Positions 56,311 through 64,000 of a DNA stretch of 64,000 nucleotides are shown piece after piece. The DNA is from Phycisphaeraceae bacterium (lineage in GTDB: Bacteria > Planctomycetota > Phycisphaerae > Phycisphaerales > UBA1924): assembly GCA_019636495.1 (NCBI GenBank), contig JAHBXL010000019.1, forward strand, positions 40,536-104,535, written 5' to 3'. Below the pieces are notes generated by a model, which searched no databases, had not been told where the DNA came from, and saw only the letters and a program-made list of their open reading frames with translations. Every line of letters starts with the position of its first letter. The first letter of the stretch is position 1. Made by a program: the position numbers and the translations under genes.

Positions 56311-58179
56311 ATGACGACGACTACACGCACGGCCGCGTTCAATGACGATAAGCGCCGGGTCCTCGAGGCCACGGACATCGTGCGCCTGATCGGCGAGCAG
56401 TTGGCGCTGCGCGCCAAGGGGCGCGAACTGGTCGGCCTGTGCCCGTTTCACAACGACCACAAGCCGTCGATGTGCGTGGTTCCGCACAAGCAGATCTATC
56501 ACTGCTTCTCCTGCGGCGCGGGGGGCGATGCGCTCCGCTTCGTGATGGACTATCACAAGATGTCGTTCCGCGAGGCGTTGCAGCACCTGGCGGACCGCGC
56601 GGGGATCAAACTCACGCCGTGGCGGCCATCGCACGCGGCGCAGGACGGGGGCGGCGACGAGGAGCAGACGCCGCGGTCGGCGATGCTGGGCGCCAACCAG
56701 ACGGCGTGCGATTTCTTCCGTGCGATTCTGAAGCACGAGGAACACGGGCGGGCGGCCCGCGAGATCATCGAGAAGCGCGGCATCGCGCCCGAGATGGTCG
56801 AGGCCTTCGCGCTCGGGGCATCGCCCGACAAGTGGGACGGCCTGCTGCTCACCGCGCAGAAGAAGGGGCTGGACCTCGCCTCGTTCCGAGCGGCCGGGCT
56901 GTTCAAGGCGCGGGACGGGGGCGGCGTGTATGACGCGTTCCGCCACCGCCTGATGTTCCCGATCCACGACCAGATCGGAAGGGTTGTGGGCTTCGGCGGG
57001 CGGAAGATCCGCGAGGAGGACGACCCCAAGTATCTCAACTCGGCCGAGTCGGCGGTCTTCGACAAGGGCACGACGCTGTACGCGCTGCACCAGGCGGCGC
57101 AGGCGATCCGCACCAGCCGGCGCGCCGTGGTGGTCGAGGGCTACATGGATGCCATCGCCTGCCACCAGGCGGGCGTGAAGAACGCGGTCGCGACGCTCGG
57201 CACCGCGCTGACCATCGGCAACGCCCGGGTGCTGCGTCGTCTGTGCGACACGGTCGTGCTGCTGTTCGACGGGGACGAGGCGGGAATGAAGGCCGCGGAG
57301 CGTGCCGTCGAGGTGTTCTTCGCCGAGCCGATCGACGTGCGTATCGCCACGCTCGCGCCCCACACCGATGCCAAGGACCCCGATGACCTGCTCAAGCGCG
57401 ATGGCGGTCGGGAGGTCCTTGAGCGTGTCTTTGCCGCCGCGGCGGACCCGCTGGACCTGCTCTTTGCCCGCGTGCGCAGCGCGACGCAGGGCCAGGGCCT
57501 GGCTGCGCGGTCGCGCACCATCGACGAGTTCACGACGCGGCTGGTTTCGCTGGGTCTGTCGACGGTCGAGCCGGTGCGCTATCAGTTGATTGTGCGGCGG
57601 ATCGCCGAAGTGGCGGGCGTGGACTGGCAGACGATTGCGCAGTCGCTCTCGCAGAAACTGGCGCGGCACCGCGTGCGGCCGGTGGCCGAGGGCGATGCCG
57701 CGGCCGCGACGGGGCAGGTCAGGCTCGATGCGCAGGCGCACCTGCTGGCGTGCCTGATGTGCGACCCCGACCTGTGGAACCGCCTGAAGGACGAGGAGTG
57801 GGAGTTGCTTTCGCCGGACGCGATGGCCGAGGGGCCGGTGCGCGAAGTGGCGCGAGCGATGGCCGACATCCGGCTGCACGAGGAGCCGACCACTCTGGGC
57901 GCGGTGCTCGCCGCGCTCGACGATGCCGAAGCGCAGCGAATGGCGACACGCATCGCGACCACGGTGGACCACCTGACGGCCGGCGATCCGGCGCGGCTGG
58001 TTGCGCACTTCGTCGAACGTCTGCGTGAGGCGATGCTGCAGCGAACGCTCCGTCGGCCCGCGCCGGCGGTGCCGGCCGACACCGGCGGCGAGTCGTGGAT
58101 GCAGGCGGTTCTGCGTCAGCGCGAACTCCGCGCGGCGGTCGGGCACGACCCGACCCGCCTGCCGCGGCCGGGCGGATAG
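56311..58179 (+). CDS. dnaG: DNA primase
   Basis: DnaG makes RNA primers for replication. The 622-residue protein has the CHC2 zinc finger (C44-PFH47 ... C65-FSC68), the catalytic-core EGYMDAIACHQAG TOPRIM motif at about 275, LFDGDEAGMKAAERA and DPDDLLKRDG, and a C-terminal helicase-interacting domain. A start at the ATG at 56311 puts the zinc finger at the usual position. It is followed by rpoD, the common dnaG-rpoD arrangement. Confidence 0.96.
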   Translation: MTTTTRTAAFNDDKRRVLEATDIVRLIGEQLALRAKGRELVGLCPFHNDHKPSMCVVPHKQIYHCFSCGAGGDALRFVMDYHKMSFREALQHLADRAGIKLTPWRPSHAAQDGGGDEEQTPRSAMLGANQTACDFFRAILKHEEHGRAAREIIEKRGIAPEMVEAFALGASPDKWDGLLLTAQKKGLDLASFRAAGLFKARDGGGVYDAFRHRLMFPIHDQIGRVVGFGGRKIREEDDPKYLNSAESAVFDKGTTLYALHQAAQAIRTSRRAVVVEGYMDAIACHQAGVKNAVATLGTALTIGNARVLRRLCDTVVLLFDGDEAGMKAAERAVEVFFAEPIDVRIATLAPHTDAKDPDDLLKRDGGREVLERVFAAAADPLDLLFARVRSATQGQGLAARSRTIDEFTTRLVSLGLSTVEPVRYQLIVRRIAEVAGVDWQTIAQSLSQKLARHRVRPVAEGDAAAATGQVRLDAQAHLLACLMCDPDLWNRLKDEEWELLSPDAMAEGPVREVARAMADIRLHEEPTTLGAVLAALDDAEAQRMATRIATTVDHLTAGDPARLVAHFVERLREAMLQRTLRRPAPAVPADTGGESWMQAVLRQRELRAAVGHDPTRLPRPGG

Positions 58180-58453
58180 GCAGGAGGAAAGCGGGACCAT
58201 CTGCGCCGCGGGTGGCGCGCGGTTGGAGAATCACGCAGTATGAAACAGTGCGAACAGTTCGGGGCCGTCGCATGAAAGGGCGCGGCGAGACGGAAGGTGC
58301 GAAGGAGTCTGACGATCGGCGCAGCGGGTGGATGCCCGCTTCGCATAACAAACCGGGTCGGGCCGCCGGCAGCGTGCACTCCACGTCTTGAGAACGTGTT
58401 CGCCGGAGGCTCTGCGGGCTGCCGCGGAGGCAAGCGGCGTGCAGGAGGCAATC

Positions 58454-60280
58454 GTGGTGCAAGGAACTGAGTCGTGTCTCGAGAACCTCATCAGTTTGAG
58501 CGTGCAGCGAGGGTGGCTGTCCTATGAAGAACTGAACAACACACTGCCGGATGAATGGGTGGACCCGGACCGGCTGCACGAACTGCTCGTGCTGATCGAT
58601 GCGCGCGGGGTGGAACTCATCGACGAGATGGAGTATCGCTCGCGGTGCTGGCGCGATTCTCGACGCAAGGGCGGGGAGGAGGCCATCGCCGCGACGGGGC
58701 TCACCAGTCCGCAGCGCGCGGTGACGGTCGCCGGCGGGGAGAGGAACCTGCCGCCGAACTGGTCCGCGCCGCCGGCGCCGGCCGGGCGGGGGCGCGCCGC
58801 GGCGCAGGATGTCGAGGATGCGCTGAACGACGCCGCGCTGCAACGCGATCTTCAGGAGGCGCTCGCGGCGGAGGGCAACAAGCGCATCGACGATCCGATC
58901 CGCATGTACCTTTCGCAGATGGGCTCGATCCCGCTGCTGACGCGCGATGAGGAGGTGCGGCTGGCCAAGAAGATCGAGACGACGCGGATGATCTTCCGCC
59001 GCCGGTGCCTTGAGTCGGACTACATCGTGATGCAGGCCGTTGGGCTGCTGCGGCAGGTCTCGACGGGCGAACTGCCCTTCGACCGCACGATGCGCATCTC
59101 GACGGCCGAGGACCACGCTCGCGAGCGCATCACGCGGCGGATCCCGTACAACCTGACGACGCTGGACAAACTGCTCACGCTGAACCGGCAGGACTGGGAA
59201 CGCCTGCAGGCCGCGCCAAACAGCGAGGACGCGGCGGAGATTCGTGATCGCATGGGCACGCGCCGGCGGAAGATGGCCGCGCTGACCGAGGAACTGAGCC
59301 TGCGAACGGGCAAGATCATCCCGTTGATGCGCAAACTGCGGAGCATCAGCAAGAAGATGGCGGGGCTGGAGGCCGAACTCCGCAAGGCCGAGAAGAGCCC
59401 GAAGCGCTACGACGCCGAGGACGTGGCGGTGATGCAGGAGGAACTGGCCGGGCTGCGGTCGCTGGTCCTGGAGGAGCCGGCGGCGTTGGCGCGGCGGGTG
59501 CGCGACATCGACGCGGTGTTCTGGGAGTACGAGCAGGCCAAGCGCGACCTGTCGGGCGGGAACCTGCGGCTGGTGGTGTCGATCGCCAAGAAGTACCGCA
59601 ACCGCGGGCTGCCGTTCCTGGACGTGATCCAGGAGGGGAACACGGGCCTGATGCGGGCGGTGGATAAGTACGAATATAAGAGGGGTTATAAGTTCAGCAC
59701 GTACGCCACGTGGTGGATCCGCCAGGCCATCACGCGGGCCATCGCCGACCACGCGCGGACGATCCGCATCCCCGTGCACATGATCGAGACGATCGGCAAA
59801 CTGCGGGCGATCCAGAAGCAGATGGTGCAGGAGACCGGCGCCGAGCCGACGGTCGAGGAACTCGCCGAGCGGGCCGGGCTGAGCGTCTCCGAGACGCGGC
59901 GCGTGCTGAAGATCTCCCGCCACCCGGTTTCGCTGGATCGCCCCGTGGGCGAGACCGAGGACTCCTACTTCGGCGACTTCATCGAGGACGAGGGCCAGCG
60001 CCCGCCCAACGAGACCGCCGGGCAGGACATGCTCAAGCAGCGCATCGAGCAGGTGCTCAAGAGCCTGACCTATCGCGAACGCGAGATCATCAAACTCCGG
60101 TACGGCATCGGCGATGGGTACACCTACACGCTCGAGGAGGTCGGCCGCATCTTCAAGGTCACGCGCGAGCGCGTCCGCCAGGTGGAGGCGAAGGCCATCC
60201 GCAAACTCCAGCACCCGGTGCGGCGGCGCAAACTCGAGGGCTTCGTGGACAAGGCGCTGGCCGCACAGGGTTCGGAGTGA
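58454..60280 (+). CDS. rpoD: Primary RNA polymerase sigma factor RpoD/SigA
   Basis: A 608-residue group 1 sigma factor. A sigma-1.1-like region (residues ~5-60) and region 1.2 ([20 protein letters not shown]) are followed by a long non-conserved region with charged helices. Region 2 has [27 protein letters not shown] and the core DNA-melting motif [15 protein letters not shown]. Region 3 has [12 protein letters not shown], and region 4 has the [30 protein letters not shown] lies 5 nt before the GTG at 58454, which I used as start; an in-frame TTG at 58388 would extend the protein by 22 residues. It is in an operon with dnaG. Confidence 0.95.
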   Translation: MVQGTESCLENLISLSVQRGWLSYEELNNTLPDEWVDPDRLHELLVLIDARGVELIDEMEYRSRCWRDSRRKGGEEAIAATGLTSPQRAVTVAGGERNLPPNWSAPPAPAGRGRAAAQDVEDALNDAALQRDLQEALAAEGNKRIDDPIRMYLSQMGSIPLLTRDEEVRLAKKIETTRMIFRRRCLESDYIVMQAVGLLRQVSTGELPFDRTMRISTAEDHARERITRRIPYNLTTLDKLLTLNRQDWERLQAAPNSEDAAEIRDRMGTRRRKMAALTEELSLRTGKIIPLMRKLRSISKKMAGLEAELRKAEKSPKRYDAEDVAVMQEELAGLRSLVLEEPAALARRVRDIDAVFWEYEQAKRDLSGGNLRLVVSIAKKYRNRGLPFLDVIQEGNTGLMRAVDKYEYKRGYKFSTYATWWIRQAITRAIADHARTIRIPVHMIETIGKLRAIQKQMVQETGAEPTVEELAERAGLSVSETRRVLKISRHPVSLDRPVGETEDSYFGDFIEDEGQRPPNETAGQDMLKQRIEQVLKSLTYREREIIKLRYGIGDGYTYTLEEVGRIFKVTRERVRQVEAKAIRKLQHPVRRRKLEGFVDKALAAQGSE

Positions 60281-60296
60281 GGCGCCGGGTGGCGAG

Positions 60297-60899
60297 TCAC
60301 GGAAGCCCGGTCGCCCTGAGGGTCCGGCACAGGCGCGACCAGCGTTGCCGGATGGAAGCCTGCTGCTGGCCGAGGAGTTGAGCCACGATGAGATTCGGCA
60401 GGCCGCGAACCTTGAGCAGGAACAGTTCGCGGTCCGATTCTTCGACCAGGGTGTTGGCCAGCGTGTTGAGCGAGGCGTTCGCGTCCGCCAGTTCGGTGCT
60501 TTCTACGGTGGCCGCGGCCTGTCGGAGCAGGTCGCCGTAGTGGCCGGAAAGTCGGCGCAGGCGGGCCGCGACTCTGCCATTCTCCAATACCAGGTTGTCA
60601 GAGGTCGTCAGGACGAATGCCCAGAGTTGGGCATCGGTCGCCGCGCGGATTTGATTGCGGGATGCGGCACGGTCCAAGCGAAACAAGAGAGAGCCGAAGA
60701 GGTCGTTCGTATCGGCAACGTCGCGAGCGGCCCGTACAGCCCGGAGTCTCCTGCGCAGCCTCGCGAGCACCAGGTCCCGGTTGCGGATCAGGAACTCGGC
60801 GATCTGAATGCGCGAGAGCGGTGGGCTTCTGCCCGCAGGGACATCGGGTGGCGATGGGGCGAGGGGGGGGGGGGGGGGGGGGGGGGGAGATTCGAACAT
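60297..60899 (-). CDS. Sigma-70-like (ECF-type) regulator with an N-terminal poly-C/poly-proline tract
   Basis: A 200-residue protein. After MFES the gene contains 25 consecutive C residues on its coding strand (positions 60887-60863), encoding eight Pro. The rest has a helical region-2-like part (IAEFLIRNRDLVLARLRRRLRAV and DLFGSLLFRLDRA) and a C-terminal region-4 HTH-like part (SDRELFLLKVRGLPNLIVAQLLG then RQRWSRLCRTLRATG). It matches the ECF/SigL-type layout only loosely, so the sigma identity is probable, not certain. Changes in tract length would shift the frame after codon 4 and switch the gene off. It is divergent from the lipoprotein/protease cassette. Confidence 0.65.
   Translation of the reverse strand: MFESPPPPPPPPLAPSPPDVPAGRSPPLSRIQIAEFLIRNRDLVLARLRRRLRAVRAARDVADTNDLFGSLLFRLDRAASRNQIRAATDAQLWAFVLTTSDNLVLENGRVAARLRRLSGHYGDLLRQAAATVESTELADANASLNTLANTLVEESDRELFLLKVRGLPNLIVAQLLGQQQASIRQRWSRLCRTLRATGLP
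60863..60887. repeat. 25-bp homopolymeric G:C tract
   Basis: A run of 25 G on the plus strand (C on the sigma-gene strand) directly after the fourth codon of the sigma-like gene. Slippage by one or two bases during replication would put the gene out of frame, while changes of three would alter only the Pro count. This is a classical set-up for phase variation, but tract length may also be a sequencing artefact. Confidence 0.95.
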
Positions 60900-60911
60900 T
60901 TGGTCTCCAGA

Positions 60912-60932
60912 TTGTGTGCAACGATGTCACAA
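60912..60932. promoter_or_regulatory. Possible operator (TTGTG-N11-CACAA) in the divergent region
   Basis: A 5-bp inverted repeat TTGTG / CACAA with an 11-nt spacer lies between the sigma-like gene and the lipoprotein gene. It is short and could be chance. No clear -35/-10 set could be assigned. Confidence 0.3.
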
Positions 60933-60995
60933 ACAGTGATCGGCGAGCATCAAGAGAGCAGCAGGGGTGGGGGTTCGTCTTCAGGAGACTCATTG

Positions 60996-61457
60996 ATGCG
61001 ATACTATGTGATGGCAGCAGCAGTTGTCATGGCGTTGATTCTGGCGGGATGCGAGAACTTCCCGGAGGGCTTCTTCCGATGCATCAACGACCACGTGGAG
61101 ATCCGCACATTCGATACCGACGGGGACGGGATCGACGATGCGATTGGCCCGGTCATCGAGCGCAGGTTTGTGGTGGGTTGTTCTGTTCCCGGCGAGGACT
61201 TTGAGTTGGCCATCAGCACCGAGGTTGTCAATGGTACGAGAGTGTACCGCGGCGAGTTGATCTCGGGGCCGGGAGCCGAGTCCACATTCAAGGCGGTCGA
61301 TGTGTACGATGCCATCAGTGGCATGGATCAAGTTCTGAAAGCCAATGGCTTTGATCTCAACTACCAACCAACTTCGGAGTACCGAGACGCCATCAAGGCG
61401 TGGTTGATCAGCAACTGGATGAGCCCTGAGCAGTTCCACTCCGCCACCGGCTACTGA
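60996..61457 (+). CDS. Small lipoprotein, first copy of a duplicated cassette
   Basis: A 153-residue protein with a lipoprotein signal (hydrophobic AAAVVMALIL, lipobox LAGC, mature Cys at ~19). The mature part contains DTDGDGIDDAIG, a thrombospondin-3/EF-hand-like loop, and a C-terminal conserved block FKAVDVYDAISGMDQVL ... WLISNWMSPEQFHSATGY. I do not recognise the family. A second copy lies at 62585-63019. AGGAG lies 8-10 nt upstream of the ATG. It is followed after 7 nt by a double-DTG protease gene. Confidence 0.78.
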   Translation: MRYYVMAAAVVMALILAGCENFPEGFFRCINDHVEIRTFDTDGDGIDDAIGPVIERRFVVGCSVPGEDFELAISTEVVNGTRVYRGELISGPGAESTFKAVDVYDAISGMDQVLKANGFDLNYQPTSEYRDAIKAWLISNWMSPEQFHSATGY

Positions 61458-61464
61458 GGCAAGA

Positions 61465-62565
61465 ATGCGATCGGACTTTGGTTGCCCCTTCTTCGCTTCA
61501 CGAATCGCAGCCCGCACCACGGTCGTTCTGCCGATCGTGTGCGGGCTGTGTTCCATGTGTGGATGCACTGTCCAGACAAGTGCGCCATCGGCGAGCGGTC
61601 CTCCGAAGAGGCTCGAACTTCAGAGGGACTGCGAGGGTCGCTTCAGCATTCGAGGATCGCCGACCGTCGAAGGACCAGCATCGGTCAAGTTGCCATTCGA
61701 GGTCCGCGGCGGATTCCCGATCGTGGTCGTTGGTCTGCGTGGAGCGCCAATGAGTGGATCTGCTCGGCAAGCAGTTGTGATTGACACGGGAGGAGACATT
61801 CACTTCGGGATTCACGAGAGTCGTGCAAGAGATGTCGGGGTCTGGATCTGGCCCGAGACCTACGGCAGGGTCCGCGTGTGGTCACTCAATCAGGGTCTGC
61901 AGTCACTCGGTACATTGCACTCGCTCGAGGTCGATGAAGTCCGGGTCAGGGACGTGCCGGTGGCTGTGAAGGGGGGCGATGGCCGACGGGTGTTGCCAAC
62001 GCTGGGCATGAGGTTCTTGGCATTGTTCGATGTGCTGGTGCTTGACTGGAAGAACAATCAAGTCGGCTTGCAGCGCCAATCTCAGTGCGAGGTCCCTGCC
62101 AGCCCTGACCAGGAGTGGGTGTGTTTTCGGTGGTGGGACATGATCGAAGCGCCAGCGGATCGTAGTAACGGCTTTGTCGTGGTCGATGCGGATGTGAGCG
62201 ATCAATCTGTTGAGGTTATCGTCGATACGGGGAGTAACTTCGATCTTGTCATCCCGCGGAGCGCAACTGCTCGCGAGCCGTGGACCTCGGTGCTTCAAGC
62301 ACAGAAGCCGATCATGCTACACACCTCAACCGGCGCTCACATGTCAAGGCGCTATACGTTTCGGGGCAATTTCGTCTTGGGTGGTTGCATGTTCCACGAG
62401 TTGCAGGTGGTCGATGTGGATGACTCGACACTTCCCCCGGGAATGCGGTTGTTGCCAATCATCGGGACTCCTTTGCTCCGTCGGTTTGACTCCGTGACGT
62501 TGGACTTCGCCCGGCGTATGGTGGGCTTTGAGAGTTGCAGGCAAGGCACGAAGACTGCCAGGTAG
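61465..62565 (+). CDS. Exported double-DTG (retropepsin-like) aspartic protease, copy A
   Basis: A 366-residue protein with an N-terminal hydrophobic, Cys-rich signal region (VVLPIVCGLCSMCGC) that may be lipidated. It carries two aspartic-protease half-domains: VVIDTGGDIHFGI (~residue 105) and VIVDTGSNFDLVIP (~residue 252), each Asp-Thr-Gly plus hydrophobic flanks, with LGMRFLALFDVLVLDW and IIGTPLLRRFDSVTLDF as the partner Psi-loop strands. Two retropepsin lobes in one chain resemble a single-chain dimer. Its substrate is unknown; the adjacent lipoprotein may be a partner or target. Confidence 0.78.
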   Translation: MRSDFGCPFFASRIAARTTVVLPIVCGLCSMCGCTVQTSAPSASGPPKRLELQRDCEGRFSIRGSPTVEGPASVKLPFEVRGGFPIVVVGLRGAPMSGSARQAVVIDTGGDIHFGIHESRARDVGVWIWPETYGRVRVWSLNQGLQSLGTLHSLEVDEVRVRDVPVAVKGGDGRRVLPTLGMRFLALFDVLVLDWKNNQVGLQRQSQCEVPASPDQEWVCFRWWDMIEAPADRSNGFVVVDADVSDQSVEVIVDTGSNFDLVIPRSATAREPWTSVLQAQKPIMLHTSTGAHMSRRYTFRGNFVLGGCMFHELQVVDVDDSTLPPGMRLLPIIGTPLLRRFDSVTLDFARRMVGFESCRQGTKTAR

Positions 62566-62584
62566 ATCGGTTGAGTTGGCCGGT

Positions 62585-63019
62585 CCATCATACTACCAAT
62601 GCCACGGTTGTTGCCACGTCTTGCCAGGCGGTTCGCCGCGGTGTCCGGGAGCGAACTTCAGAGTGGAGCCCTACGACCACAACGGCGACAACCAGTACGA
62701 TGGGATCCGGGGTATCCTCGAGTTCACCTTTGTTATCGCTTGCTCAATCCCGGGCGACGAGGTCGGTGTGCTGGTATCGACGCAGGTTGTCAGTGGTGTT
62801 CGTTGCTATCGTCTCGAGGTGACGGATGGTCCCGCGACGGGCGCGAGTTTCAAGGCCGTGGATGTCTACGACGCGATCAGCGCCATGGACCAGATCCTTG
62901 TTGCCAGTGGCTACAGCATGTCGTATCAAGAGACCAGTGACTATCGTGATGCATGGAAAACGTGGCTCATCAACAACTGGATCTCGGCTGATGACTTCCA
63001 TTCGAGCACGGGCTACTGA
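62585..63019 (+). pseudogene. Second copy of the small lipoprotein, 5' end degraded
   Basis: From the position matching the lipobox Cys onward this aligns without gaps to the first copy: CCHVLPGGSPRC against GCENFPEGFFRC, DHNGDNQYDG against DTDGDGIDDA, and the C-terminal FKAVDVYDAISAMDQIL ... WLINNWISADDFHSSTGY. Upstream, the codons that align with the ATG and the hydrophobic signal are missing: the ATG position reads CCA and about nine codons of the core are deleted. The frame remains open, so an alternative start (for example a TTG at 62528) could still be used. Confidence 0.6.
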
Positions 63020-63049
63020 CGCGGGGGCATCTCTTTGGGCAGGGTCACC

Positions 63050-64000
63050 ATGACCAGAATCGCGTACTGGTCCAGAATGGCCTCCACCGCATTTGCTGCC
63101 GCAGTGGTCGCGCTTTGGGGCGCATGTTCGTTTCAGGCGGGCTATGTGTTGCCCGCGAGCCTGCAACTTGCGATCGAGGGCCGCCCTGTGGTGGATGGGC
63201 CCGGCACAACGGTGCTGCGGCTGGGTGCTCGCTCGAACGCCCCGTACGCAGAAGTGTGCCTGGCCGGGCCGTTTGGCCACACCGCGCGAGTAATGGCGCT
63301 CGTTGACACCGGAGCGCTGTTGTACATGGACCTTCCGTGGCCCCTGGCCGAGCGCGTGCGCCCTTGGATATGGCGCGACTCGATCGGCCGCGTGCGCACA
63401 TGGAGTTTCGGCGAGGGTGCCGCCTCTCTCGGAGTACTGGATCACATCGATCTTGGAGACATCCGCCTTTCCCATGTCCCCGTGCTTGTGTCCCCGCGCA
63501 ATCGGCGGTTCGGCGATGCAATACTCGGCATTCAGGCGTTGGCGATGTTTGACTCGGTCGAGTGTGAATGGCAGGAGGAACGGCTGGTTCTGCATCGCAC
63601 CCGAGTCGAACCGACGGCGGCAGGTGCTCCCCGATCAGGAGGGCGAGTGTCGGTGCCTCTTGAGTGGTGGCAACCTGTGGGGGATGCGGCAAGCCGCGAT
63701 CGTGGCTATGTCACCGTGCTGGCAACGGTCCACGGTCACCAGTGTCGTGTTCTGCTTGACACCGGCTATGAAGGCGACCTGCTGCTCCCGAACTCGCTCG
63801 CCGCACAGGAGCCCTGGGTGTCATGTTTGGAGGACGCCGGAGCAATCAACGTTCACGGGGCAAACAACACGATGCTGACGAAGCGCGTGACCCTCCGTGC
63901 CGATTTCTTGTTTGGTGGTCAGAGTTTCGCCAATCTGCTGGTGGCAGTGTTCGATGAGGAACCTCTGACCAATGGCACTTGCACTTCGAGAGGACGGGCC
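63050..64000 (+). CDS. Double-DTG aspartic protease, copy B (3' partial)
   Basis: An open frame from the ATG at 63050 to the window end without a stop (317 codons). It matches copy A throughout: N-terminal hydrophobic segment and Cys (AAAVVALWGACSF), ALVDTGALLYMDLP as the first DTG, VRPWIWRDSIGRVRTWSF against copy A's VWIWPETYGRVRVWSL, LGIQALAMFDSVECEW as the first Psi-strand, and VLLDTGYEGDLLLP as the second DTG. The C-terminus lies beyond the window. It follows the degraded lipoprotein copy by 30 nt. Confidence 0.8.
   Translation, partial: MTRIAYWSRMASTAFAAAVVALWGACSFQAGYVLPASLQLAIEGRPVVDGPGTTVLRLGARSNAPYAEVCLAGPFGHTARVMALVDTGALLYMDLPWPLAERVRPWIWRDSIGRVRTWSFGEGAASLGVLDHIDLGDIRLSHVPVLVSPRNRRFGDAILGIQALAMFDSVECEWQEERLVLHRTRVEPTAAGAPRSGGRVSVPLEWWQPVGDAASRDRGYVTVLATVHGHQCRVLLDTGYEGDLLLPNSLAAQEPWVSCLEDAGAINVHGANNTMLTKRVTLRADFLFGGQSFANLLVAVFDEEPLTNGTCTSRGRA

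Noticed and set aside
57719..60214. 831-codon open frame antisense to dnaG and rpoD
   Set aside because: dnaG and rpoD are unmistakable; the antisense frame is compositional shadow.
60114..60995. Plus-strand frame giving a poly-Gly stretch through the G-tract, continuous with the lipoprotein frame
   Set aside because: The lipoprotein starts at the ATG at 60996 with its own signal peptide and ribosome binding site; the upstream part runs antisense to the sigma-like gene.

Overview
This is high-GC DNA with the gene stock of a planctomycete, most likely from the class Phycisphaerae. Pointers are a tandem DUF1080 protein, a PA14-like/multihaem cytochrome c, a sorbosone-dehydrogenase-like propeller protein, small zinc-ribbon proteins, prepilins with GFTLIE-type leaders and a bL35 with a long basic tail. 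The phylum is fairly secure; the class is an inference. No rRNA, tRNA or CRISPR array is visible.

Layout. 1-1.3 kb: lipid A deacylase-like end fragment and a flavin reductase. 1.3-5.7 kb (minus): DUF255 thioredoxin-fold protein, truD and a HAD phosphatase, partly coupled by stop/start overlaps. 5.9-8.8 kb (plus): DedA/YqaA-like membrane protein, galE and an unknown protein. 8.9-12.4 kb (minus): DUF151 nuclease, tatD, a Tat-exported FAD oxidase and lgt. 12.5-19.7 kb: NAD(P)HX epimerase, glycosyltransferase, floA, a purL with fused PurS-like domains, and rnhA. 19.9-26.6 kb: a type IV pilus/type II secretion-like cluster (pilT, pilC/gspF, two prepilin-like proteins and a large PilX-like protein with calcium-loop motifs). 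26.6-29.3 kb (minus): NAD(P)HX dehydratase, transglutaminase-like protein, zinc ribbon. 29.5-34.1 kb (plus): EIIA(Ntr), prenyl synthase, dxs, nadK. 34.7-44.3 kb: a probable keto-sugar catabolic region (tandem DUF1080, five-CxxCH cytochrome, propeller protein, Gfo/Idh/MocA oxidoreductase, sugar isomerase) with a DUF4393/Abi-alpha-like gene embedded in it. 44.4-46.0 kb: site-2 protease, rplT, rpmI. 46.4-49.6 kb: a two-gene ParA system in which the ParA ATPase carries a C-terminal glycogen-binding-like (CBM48) domain and its partner resembles a MinD-type protein without a P-loop. 49.6-51.7 kb: a TetR/GNAT/SnoaL operon with a palindromic operator inside its promoter. 51.8-55.9 kb: clpX, SHOCT protein, unknown protein, HAD phosphatase, acylphosphatase. 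56.3-60.3 kb: dnaG-rpoD.

60.3-64 kb looks different: it is visibly less GC-rich. It has a sigma-factor-like gene with 25 consecutive C residues starting at its fifth codon, divergent from a tandemly duplicated cassette of a small lipoprotein plus a double-DTG (retropepsin-like) protease. The second lipoprotein copy has lost its start codon and signal peptide, and the second protease runs off the window.

Across the window there are islands of short degenerate tandem units (CGGAATG/CCGCATT, GGGTCC, CTTTGAG, CTCCGTG, GCGGAG/GCAGAG types). They lie between genes, often as large imperfect hairpins, and in two places have become coding sequence: a signal peptide and an internal linker. The strongest candidates for something undescribed are the ParA-CBM48/pseudo-MinD pair, the homopolymer-gated sigma factor with its lipoprotein/protease cassettes, and the repeat islands.
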